Part shown: positions 1 to 5,807 of the stretch, one piece after another
How positions within the stretch are numbered: the first letter of the stretch is position 1
Layout of the letters: each line of letters starts with the position of its first letter
From: Deltaproteobacteria bacterium
GTDB lineage: Bacteria; Desulfobacterota; Desulfobacteria; Desulfobacterales; Desulfatirhabdiaceae
Assembly (NCBI GenBank): GCA_026388755.1
Contig: JAPLJE010000444.1
Span: 1-7,530 of the forward strand
Direction: 5' to 3'
Length of the DNA stretch: 7,530 bases
The notes under the pieces: model-generated
Told to the model about the DNA's origin: nothing
What the model saw: only the letters and a program-made list of their open reading frames with translations
The model's database searches: none
Position numbers and translations under genes: made by a program

Positions 1-2571
1 AACATCCTGCTTGCGACCAGCGAGAACGGCACCCCGATTCGCGTCAAGGATGTCGGACAGGTGACCATCGGACCCGACCAGCGGCGGGGAGTCACCGACC
101 TGGATGGCACCGGAGAAGTCGTCTCCGGCATCGTGGTCATGCGGCAAGGACAAAACGCCCTGGATGTCATTGGCCGCGTCAAGGCAAAAATCAGGGAAAT
201 CGCGCCGGGGCTGCCCTCCGGTGTCCAGGTGGTTCCCATCTATGACCGGTCGGAGCTGATCCTTCGCGCTATCGACAACCTGAAGTCCACCCTGACGGAA
301 GTCATCCTGACCGTTGCGATGGTGATCTTTCTCTTTCTCTGGCATATCCCCAGTGCCGTTATTCCGGTGATCACCATTCCAATCGCCGTCCTGCTGGCTT
401 TTATTCCCTTCCGGCTGATGGGTCTAACCGCCAACATCATGTCGCTGGGCGGCATTGCCATCGCCATCGGCGCCATGGTGGATGCGGCCATCGTGGTGGT
501 CGAGCAGACCCATAAAAAGCTGGAGGAATGGGAGCGAAACGGACGGCACGAGGATTACCGGACGGTTGTCATCAGTGCCGTCAAACAGGTTGCCGGCCCC
601 AGTTTCTTTGCCATGCTGGTGATTGCCGTCTCTTTTCTGCCGATCCTGACGCTTGAAGCCCAGGAAGGCCGCCTTTTTAAACCTCTGGCCTACACCAAGA
701 CCCTTTCCATGTTTATCGCCGCCTTGCTGGCGATCACCCTGGATCCGGCGTTGCGGCTGTTTTTCACCCGGCTTCGGAACTTTGACTTCCGGCCCCGCTG
801 GCTCTGCAGGGCCACAAACGCCGTGCTCGTGGGAACCATCCATTCCGAAGAAAAGCATCCGATCAGCCGGGTGCTGATTCGTCTCTACCAACCCGTTGCC
901 GAGTGGACCCTGCGCTGGAAATGGGCCGTGATAGCATCGGCCCTTGCCATGGTGATCGTAACCATTCCGGTTTTTCAGAAACTGGGCTCGGAATTCATGC
1001 CCCCGCTCGATGAAGGCTCCATCCTCTATATGCCGTCGACCCTGCCGGGCATTTCCATCGCCGAAGTGCAGAAACTGCTTCAGGCCACGGACCGGATTAT
1101 CAAGTCGTTTCCGGAAGTGGACCGGGTTCTGGGAAAAGCCGGCCGAGCCGAGACCTCCACGGCCCCGGCCCCGCTGTCCATGCTGGAAACCGTGATCATC
1201 CTGCATCCCAGGGAGCAATGGCGGCCGGTGGACACCTGGTATTCAGCCTGGGCCCCCGAATGGATCAAGGGACTGTTGCGCCGCTTTGTCTCCGATCGCA
1301 TCTCTCAGGAACAACTGATCACCCAAATGAATGATGCCCTGAGGCTTCCCGGACTTGCCAGCGGCTGGACCATGCCGATCAAGGGCCGGATCGACATGCT
1401 CACCACCGGCATTCGCACCCCGGTCGGGCTGAAGATCTCGGGGGCTGACCTCGGAACCATCGAAGCCATCGGATCTCAAATCGAAGCCCTTCTGCCGTCG
1501 GTCAAAGGAACCCGCAGCGTATTTGCGGAACGCACGGGCAGCGGTTATTTTCTTGATTTCAAGTGGAATCGGGAGCAACTGGCCTTATCCGGCCTGAATC
1601 TGGAAGATGCCCAGACAGCGGTTCAAAACGCGATCGGCGGAGAAACCGTGCCCCCGACCGTCGAAGGCCGCGAGCGCTATCCGGTCAATGTGCGCTATCT
1701 GCGCGATTACCGGGGCGATCTTCAGGCCCTCGGCCGGGTATTGGTTTCAGCCCCTGGCGGGCAGAGACAGATCCCCATCGGCCAGCTGGCCGATATCCAG
1801 GTCACCACCGGGCCGTCCATGATCCGAAATGAAGACGGCCTGCTGACCGGCTATGTTTATGTGGACATGGCCGGACGGGATCCGAGCAGCTACATCGAAG
1901 AAGCCGGAACCCTGATCCGGAATAAGGTGAAACTGCCGCCGGGATATGCCGTTTCCTGGAGTGGTCAGTACGAAGCGATGCAGCGTGTGAAGGAGCGACT
2001 GGTGGTGGTTCTGCCCCTTACCCTTTTTCTGATTTTTCTATTGCTTTATCTGAACACTCGCTCGGCGATCAAGACGGGCTTGGTGCTGCTTGCAGTCCCG
2101 TTTTCCGCCATTGGTGCAGTTTGGTTGCTTTATCTGCTGGATTATAATATGAGTATCGGAGTCTGGGTGGGATTGATCGCGCTTCTGGGAGTGGACGCGG
2201 AAACCGGCGTCTTCATGCTCTTATACCTGGATATTGCGTATGAACAGGCCAAAAAGGAAGGCCGGATGCGCAGTCTGGCTGAGCTGAGAAGCGCCATTTT
2301 GGAGGGGGCTGTCAAGCGGATTCGTCCCAAATTCATGACCACAGCCACGATGTTTCTGGGACTGGCGCCGATCATGTGGTCCATCGGCACAGGCTCCGAT
2401 GTCATGAAACGCATCGCCGCGCCCATGATCGGAGGGATCTTTACCTCATTTTTGCTGGAACTTTTGGTTTATCCGGCAATTTACGAAATCTGGAAATGGC
2501 ATTTTGAGGTCAAAAAACAGTTGATTCGTGTCGATGAGCTTGCGCCTGATTTGAGCCTGGGACAGGACTGA
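1..2571 (+). CDS. cusA: CusA-type copper/silver RND efflux pump, 5' end outside the window
   Basis: This is an inner-membrane RND pump of the heavy-metal (HME) class, which uses proton flow to export Cu(I)/Ag(I) through a CusB-like adaptor and an outer-membrane channel. The frame is open from base 1, so the GTG at 61 is an internal valine. The 856 visible residues lack roughly the first 244 of E. coli CusA. Fragment residues about 95-167 hold helices TM2-4, with the relay aspartate D161 in GAMVDAA (CusA D405). E734 and K777 match the other relay residues, E939 and K984. The copper triad is complete: M344 in YMPSTLPG, M394 and M466 in DMLTTG (CusA M573, M623, M672). About 23 extra residues lie between M394 and M466. 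Two of the four CusA methionine pairs are missing (see findings). CusA equivalences rest on a remembered E. coli sequence aligned by hand. The stop overlaps the next start by one base (TGATG). Confidence 0.93.
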   Translation, partial: NILLATSENGTPIRVKDVGQVTIGPDQRRGVTDLDGTGEVVSGIVVMRQGQNALDVIGRVKAKIREIAPGLPSGVQVVPIYDRSELILRAIDNLKSTLTEVILTVAMVIFLFLWHIPSAVIPVITIPIAVLLAFIPFRLMGLTANIMSLGGIAIAIGAMVDAAIVVVEQTHKKLEEWERNGRHEDYRTVVISAVKQVAGPSFFAMLVIAVSFLPILTLEAQEGRLFKPLAYTKTLSMFIAALLAITLDPALRLFFTRLRNFDFRPRWLCRATNAVLVGTIHSEEKHPISRVLIRLYQPVAEWTLRWKWAVIASALAMVIVTIPVFQKLGSEFMPPLDEGSILYMPSTLPGISIAEVQKLLQATDRIIKSFPEVDRVLGKAGRAETSTAPAPLSMLETVIILHPREQWRPVDTWYSAWAPEWIKGLLRRFVSDRISQEQLITQMNDALRLPGLASGWTMPIKGRIDMLTTGIRTPVGLKISGADLGTIEAIGSQIEALLPSVKGTRSVFAERTGSGYFLDFKWNREQLALSGLNLEDAQTAVQNAIGGETVPPTVEGRERYPVNVRYLRDYRGDLQALGRVLVSAPGGQRQIPIGQLADIQVTTGPSMIRNEDGLLTGYVYVDMAGRDPSSYIEEAGTLIRNKVKLPPGYAVSWSGQYEAMQRVKERLVVVLPLTLFLIFLLLYLNTRSAIKTGLVLLAVPFSAIGAVWLLYLLDYNMSIGVWVGLIALLGVDAETGVFMLLYLDIAYEQAKKEGRMRSLAELRSAILEGAVKRIRPKFMTTATMFLGLAPIMWSIGTGSDVMKRIAAPMIGGIFTSFLLELLVYPAIYEIWKWHFEVKKQLIRVDELAPDLSLGQD

Positions 2572-2879
2572 TGCAGCAAAGAAAATCAGATCTCTTTTTT
2601 ATTTACCTCTTGGCGGGGACGATTCTGTTCGGCCTGATGTTCGTTCATGCCAGAGTCCGGGAACATCTTGACCTGCCGCTACTGAACGAACGGAGTGAGA
2701 TTGTCAGGGTGCTGGGGCTGACCGATCTGTGCCTTTTTACCGAGGCCCGCTACACCCGCCATCCCAGCTTGGCCGACATGGGCACGCCTTTTCAGGACCA
2801 CCCGATGTCCCTGGAGCATTTCCCCTCCGGCGCCATTGTGCCGGTGCCCCCTCATCTGAAACAACAGGCGCGGAATTAG
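2571..2879 (+). CDS. Small membrane-anchored protein of unknown function, 102 residues
   Basis: I do not recognise a named family. The protein has one N-terminal hydrophobic segment (about residues 9-26) after a short basic start (QQRK), so it is probably anchored in the inner membrane with a periplasmic domain of about 75 residues. That domain has a single cysteine (C54), five histidines (H32, H64, H77, H83, H95) and two methionines (M70, M79). H64 to H95 sit in a proline-rich tail with FQDHPMSLEHFP. The residues could bind metal, but there is no classical metal motif, so this is inference. The ATG overlaps the pump stop by one base, and GGGA/AGGA lies 3-8 nt upstream, inside the pump gene. 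This implies translational coupling to cusA. The gene ends 2 nt before the permease start. Its position between a Cu pump and an ABC permease suggests an accessory role to one of them. Confidence 0.75.
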   Translation: MQQRKSDLFFIYLLAGTILFGLMFVHARVREHLDLPLLNERSEIVRVLGLTDLCLFTEARYTRHPSLADMGTPFQDHPMSLEHFPSGAIVPVPPHLKQQARN

Positions 2880-2881
2880 AG

Positions 2882-3988
2882 ATGATGAGCGCCATCGAAA
2901 AACAGCGGCATATTATCGACTTTATGCTCTCTTCCCTCTGGCGGAGAAAAGGAAAGAACCTCTCCCTGGTTGTGGTTTACACTTTCGTGATCTTCCTCTT
3001 GGCCTCGGTCATGTTCTTTGCGCATGCAATCAAAAAAGAAGCTGCGCTGATCCTTCGGGAGGCCCCCGAGATCATGGTCCAACGGCTGGTGGCGGGCAGA
3101 CAGGGTTTTATTCCGGAAAGTTATATCGATTCCATCAAGCAGATCAAGGGGGTGCAATCGGTTACGCCGCGTCTGTGGGGGTACTACTACGACAGCCAAA
3201 GGGGCGCCAATTATACCCTGATGGTAAATGCGGATTTAAAAGACCGGTCGGGAGAGATCCTCATCGGCAAGGGGGTCACGCTCCGGCGGGCAACAACAGG
3301 GGAACACATCACCCGGAAGAACGACAGCATTCCCTTCAAAACCTACGATGGGTCCTACCTGATGTTACAGGTAAAGGGAATCCTCCCCTCCGCGTCGGAG
3401 CTGGTCACCTCGGATTTGGTCCTGGTTTCGGAAGTAGACTTTGTAAAGATCTTTTCCATTCCCAAGGGTCAGGCCACGGATCTGGTTCTTCAGGTCAGAA
3501 ACGACAAGGAATTATCCACCATCGCCGCCAAGATTACGCAACTCCATCCAGATACCCGGCCGATCCTGAGAAATGAGATTTTGCGGACGTATGATGCGAT
3601 TTTCGACTGGCGCGCGGGGGTGATTATCGTGATCCTGGCAGGGGCCTTTTTTGCCTTTATCATTCTGGCATGGGACAAGGCAACAGGATTGAGCGCGGAG
3701 GAAAAAAGAGAGATCGGCGTCCTGAAGGCGATCGGATGGGAAACCTCGGATATTCTGCTGATGAAATTCTGGGAAGGTGCGGCCGTGTCCCTTTCGGCGT
3801 TTTTAATGGGAATTCTGTCGGCTTATCTGCATATTTTTTTTACATCATCCGCCCTGTTTGCGCCCGTGCTGAAAGGCTGGTCGGTCGCCGTTTATCAGCC
3901 CCTACGAGATCGCCATCCTGTTCTTTCTAACAGTCATTCCCTATACCGTGGCAACCATTGTGCCGTCCTGGAGATCTGCAACGATTGA
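2882..3988 (+). CDS. FtsX-like (LolC/E, MacB type) ABC transporter permease, frameshifted near the 3' end
   Basis: This is the inner-membrane permease half of an ABC transporter with type VII (MacB/LolCE/FtsX) architecture. TM1 is at residues about 27-50. A periplasmic domain of about 195 residues follows, then TM2 at about 246-265 and TM3 at about 297-322. Between TM2 and TM3 is the cytoplasmic coupling segment typical of FtsX proteins, with EEKREIGVLKAIGW at 273-286. The frame is open back to 2729, but that stretch lies inside the previous gene, so I place the start at ATG 2882 (or 2885), 2 nt after that gene's stop. From residue 336 the translation is a hydrophilic, unrelated tail of about 33 residues ending at TGA 3986-3988. 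The expected TM4 is found in the +1 frame. If the sequence is correct the product lacks its last helix and is probably inactive. A sequencing or assembly error is the main alternative. Confidence 0.85.
   Translation: MMSAIEKQRHIIDFMLSSLWRRKGKNLSLVVVYTFVIFLLASVMFFAHAIKKEAALILREAPEIMVQRLVAGRQGFIPESYIDSIKQIKGVQSVTPRLWGYYYDSQRGANYTLMVNADLKDRSGEILIGKGVTLRRATTGEHITRKNDSIPFKTYDGSYLMLQVKGILPSASELVTSDLVLVSEVDFVKIFSIPKGQATDLVLQVRNDKELSTIAAKITQLHPDTRPILRNEILRTYDAIFDWRAGVIIVILAGAFFAFIILAWDKATGLSAEEKREIGVLKAIGWETSDILLMKFWEGAAVSLSAFLMGILSAYLHIFFTSSALFAPVLKGWSVAVYQPLRDRHPVLSNSHSLYRGNHCAVLEICND
3879..3886 (+). repeat. Tandem GGTC duplication that breaks the permease frame
   Basis: GGTC occurs twice in a row (3879-3882 and 3883-3886), followed by G. 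With both copies present the permease frame is lost. Deleting either copy gives GGC TGG TCG CCG TTT ATC, translated GWSPFI, which runs directly into the family-like C-terminus. A four-base slippage duplication is therefore the simplest explanation of the frameshift. A one-base insertion or a larger deletion here would also fit. Confidence 0.6.
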
Positions 3989-4013
3989 CCCGGATTCGGT
4001 CATGAGGACATAA
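3888..4013 (+). pseudogene. Out-of-frame 3' end of the FtsX-like permease (TM4 and C-terminus)
   Basis: In the frame starting CCG at 3888 the translation begins PFISPYEIAILFF and runs through a hydrophobic helix (YEIAILFFLTVIPYTVATIV) into PSWRSATIDPDSVMRT, ending at TAA 4011-4013. A last membrane helix followed by a P-x-W-R-x-A-x-x-D-P ending is the usual C-terminus of FtsX/MacB-type permeases. This is therefore the true end of the gene at 2882, displaced by one frame. The restored stop lies 5 nt before the ATPase ATG, matching the tight packing of the operon, whereas the shifted stop at 3988 leaves a 30-nt gap. With one GGTC copy removed at 3879-3886 the restored protein would be 375 residues. 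Confidence 0.85.
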
Positions 4014-4018
4014 CCCGC

Positions 4019-4708
4019 ATGATCCAGCTCCAGAATATCCGCAAGGTCTTCAACGCTGGCAAGCCCAACGAATTCGTGGCCATCCAAGGCGTGGACCTTT
4101 CTATCGATTCCCGGAAGGCGACAGTCCTCAAAGGGCCGAGCGGGTCGGGGAAAACCACGCTCTTAAGCATATTGGGGTGTATGGCCAGGCCCACATCGGG
4201 CAGAATCACGCTGAAGGAACGGGAAATCACCAGCCTTCCGGAGCGGTTTCTGACGGATATCCGGCGAAAGACCTTCGGCTTCATGTTTCAGCAGTTCCAT
4301 CTCATCAAGGGCATTACGGCCCTTGAGAATGTGATGATTCCAGCCTATCCGGGTGGTGAAAAGCATGCCGCTTTGCAAAAAAGGGCGACCGGGTTGCTCG
4401 ATCTATTGAATCTTTCGCACAAAACATCCGCTAAAGTGGAGTGGCTTTCGGGCGGAGAGGCCCAGAGAATCGCCATTGCCAGAGCCCTGATCAATGACCC
4501 GGCTATCATCATCGCCGATGAGCCGACCGCGCATCTGGATACCCATCTCTCAAGGGAATTCATGGAAATCATGCGGCAGCTTAAAGAACAGGGGAAAACC
4601 CTTCTGATCGCCAGCCATGATCCCATAGTATATGAATCGGATGTCATCGACAGGATCATCGACATGCGGGATGGAAAAATCGTCTCCTCAGGAGATGATG
4701 GCCCATGA
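4019..4708 (+). CDS. LolD/MacB-type ABC transporter ATP-binding protein
   Basis: This is the cytoplasmic ATPase partner of the FtsX-like permease upstream. Its 229 residues match the usual length of LolD/FtsE-type subunits. All ABC motifs are visible: Walker A GPSGSGKT at 39-46, Q-loop FQQ around 90-92, signature LSGGEAQR at 143-150, Walker B IIIADE ending at E168, D-loop HLD at 172-174, and switch histidine H200 in ASHD. The gene looks intact and should hydrolyse ATP. In this class the ATPase powers movement of the permease's periplasmic domain (lipoprotein release, MacB-style efflux or signalling) rather than solute passage through a pore. The substrate cannot be read from the sequence. GAGGA at 4004-4008 is a plausible ribosome binding site 10 nt before the ATG. 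Its last bases overlap the next gene (ATGA at 4705-4708). Confidence 0.93.
   Translation: MIQLQNIRKVFNAGKPNEFVAIQGVDLSIDSRKATVLKGPSGSGKTTLLSILGCMARPTSGRITLKEREITSLPERFLTDIRRKTFGFMFQQFHLIKGITALENVMIPAYPGGEKHAALQKRATGLLDLLNLSHKTSAKVEWLSGGEAQRIAIARALINDPAIIIADEPTAHLDTHLSREFMEIMRQLKEQGKTLLIASHDPIVYESDVIDRIIDMRDGKIVSSGDDGP
4679..4699 (+). promoter_or_regulatory. RNA hairpin covering the ribosome binding site of the 333-residue membrane protein
   Basis: ATCGTCTCC (4679-4687) can pair with GGAGATGAT (4691-4699) across a 3-nt TCA loop. That gives nine pairs, one of them G-U. The 3' arm and the last loop base hold AGGAG (4690-4694), the only good Shine-Dalgarno sequence for ATG 4705, 10 nt away. In the folded state the site would be hidden, and ribosomes finishing the ATPase gene would open it. 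This would couple translation of the two genes. It is inferred from pairing only, and the sequence also encodes the ATPase C-terminus. Confidence 0.45.
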
Positions 4709-5706
4709 CGTTTCATCCCGGCATTCTGGCGCTTCTTCTGGGTTCGGCCCTGACGACTTCCATGCTGTGTTACTGTGCATACGAAGGTGCGCGGATCATC
4801 CGGAACTGGGATATCCGAAGCGGAAGCGAACTGCAACTGGAGCTTGAACGGGGAACCTATCTCATCTCCATGGTAATGAGCTATGCACTGGGATTTCAGC
4901 TTCTTTCGCTGTTTCTGTTTATCTATACGGCCGATTCACTGAGTCCTCTGTTTGTCGGCGCCATGTGTGCGGCTGGAAGCCTCAAGGTCAATGGATTCGG
5001 TTACCCCGCCCTTATTTTGAAAATTACCGATTTTCTTCTTGCCGGTATGTGGCTGATCGTAAACTTCACCGACAACAAAGCCAATGATTACCCGCTGATC
5101 AAAATAAAATACGGATTGCTGATCTTGATTACACCCTTTCTGGTTGCCGAAACGCTTGTCCAGGGGGCTTACCTGCTCGGCCTCAAGCCGGATATCATCA
5201 CTTCCTGCTGCGGAACGATTTTTACAACGGATACCAATACGATCATATCCGGACTCATCGGCCTTCCCCGCGCCCTGTCTCAGACGGCATTTTACTTTAG
5301 CGTGGCAATCACCATTTCGCTGGGGCTGGTTTTCTTCCTGAAAGGAAAAGGCGGTTATTTATTTTCGATATCGACGCTGATGAGTTTCCTGATTGCCATT
5401 GTCGCGCTCATTTCGTTTATCAGCGTGTATTTCTATGAACTGCCCACGCACCACTGCCCGTTCTGCATCCTGCACCCGGAGTACGGATATGTGGGATATC
5501 TCCTTTACATGACGCTTCTTGCAGGTGCGGTATCCGGATTGGGCCTCGGCGCCATCATGCCTTTTCGTAAAATCAATAGCCTTGCCGAAATTCTGCCCCG
5601 CATTCAAAGAAAACTTGCCTTGATATCGATCCTGTCCTATGCCGCTTTCATGCTGATATCCGGATACGGCATTCTGTTTTCGCACCTGAGCCTGGCGGCG
5701 TATTAA
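4705..5706 (+). CDS. Polytopic membrane protein of unknown function with a CPFC motif, 333 residues
   Basis: I do not recognise a named family. About eight hydrophobic segments are visible, near residues 5-27, 52-76, 101-121, 137-159, 195-212, 218-244, 260-284 and 303-327. Striking polar features lie among them: C22 and C24 in CYC, C88 with SLKVNGFGYP just after it (92-101), the C168-C169 pair in SCCGT, and PTHHCPFCILHPEYG at 247-261. The last places H249, H250, C251, C254 and H257 in a loop between helices 6 and 7. Such a His/Cys cluster could bind Cu(I) or another metal, or act as a CxxC thiol-disulfide site. CPxC recalls the VKOR/DsbA redox motif, but the surrounding fold does not clearly match. 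It starts by a 4-nt overlap with the ATPase gene and ends the operon, so a role with the ABC pair or the Cu pump is likely but unproven. Confidence 0.85.
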   Translation: MTFHPGILALLLGSALTTSMLCYCAYEGARIIRNWDIRSGSELQLELERGTYLISMVMSYALGFQLLSLFLFIYTADSLSPLFVGAMCAAGSLKVNGFGYPALILKITDFLLAGMWLIVNFTDNKANDYPLIKIKYGLLILITPFLVAETLVQGAYLLGLKPDIITSCCGTIFTTDTNTIISGLIGLPRALSQTAFYFSVAITISLGLVFFLKGKGGYLFSISTLMSFLIAIVALISFISVYFYELPTHHCPFCILHPEYGYVGYLLYMTLLAGAVSGLGLGAIMPFRKINSLAEILPRIQRKLALISILSYAAFMLISGYGILFSHLSLAAY

Positions 5707-5778
5707 GGCTCTCATCATCAATCACCTTGACTGACCCATCGATCCGTTACCGGAACACTTGTCCGCACCCTTCTGATG
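5707..5778. other. Short convergent intergenic region
   Basis: These 72 bp separate the end of the + strand operon from the end of fcl. They contain only short, competing inverted repeats: TCCG-TTAC-CGGA near 5741-5752, and CGGA/TCCG flanking ACACTTG just after it. No T-run follows either, so I see no convincing intrinsic terminator and no gene. Confidence 0.6.
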
Positions 5779-5807
5779 TCAAGATAAAGATTTGACCCCT
5801 TTTTTTT
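5778..5807 (+). terminator. Weak terminator-like palindrome with T-run, overlapping the 3' end of fcl
   Basis: GTCAAG (5778-5783) pairs with TTTGAC (5791-5796), giving five Watson-Crick pairs and one G-U pair, around the loop ATAAAGA. CCCC and eight Ts (5800-5807) follow. Read on the + strand this could end the operon, but the stem is short and AT-rich and the T-run is offset by four Cs. On the other strand it encodes the last residues and stop of fcl. It could instead be a piece of a dispersed repeat. Confidence 0.25.

Noticed and set aside
61..63. GTG at 61 as the start of the pump gene
   Set aside because: Bases 1-60 translate in the same frame to a CusA-like sequence (ENGTPIRVKDVGQV), so the gene simply enters from outside the window.
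424..1218. 264-residue open frame antisense to the pump gene
   Set aside because: It is Gly/His/Gln-rich, has no recognisable domain, and mirrors the strongly conserved CusA frame, so it is a codon-bias shadow.
1645..1647. Loss of a triad methionine at T549
   Set aside because: I first took this position for triad residue M623. Counting from the relay residues shows that it corresponds to CusA M755, and the true triad is intact.
2729..2881. Upstream extension of the permease to ATG 2729
   Set aside because: It lies wholly inside the 102-residue gene in another frame and is proline-rich and unlike a permease N-terminus. ATG 2882 gives the typical short lead before TM1.
3879..3890. Programmed ribosomal frameshift in the permease
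   Set aside because: There is no slippery heptamer or obvious stimulatory structure. A GGTC duplication explains the frame change more simply.
5741..5765. Intrinsic terminator between the convergent genes
   Set aside because: The inverted repeats have only 4-5 bp stems, compete with each other and are not followed by a T-run on either strand.
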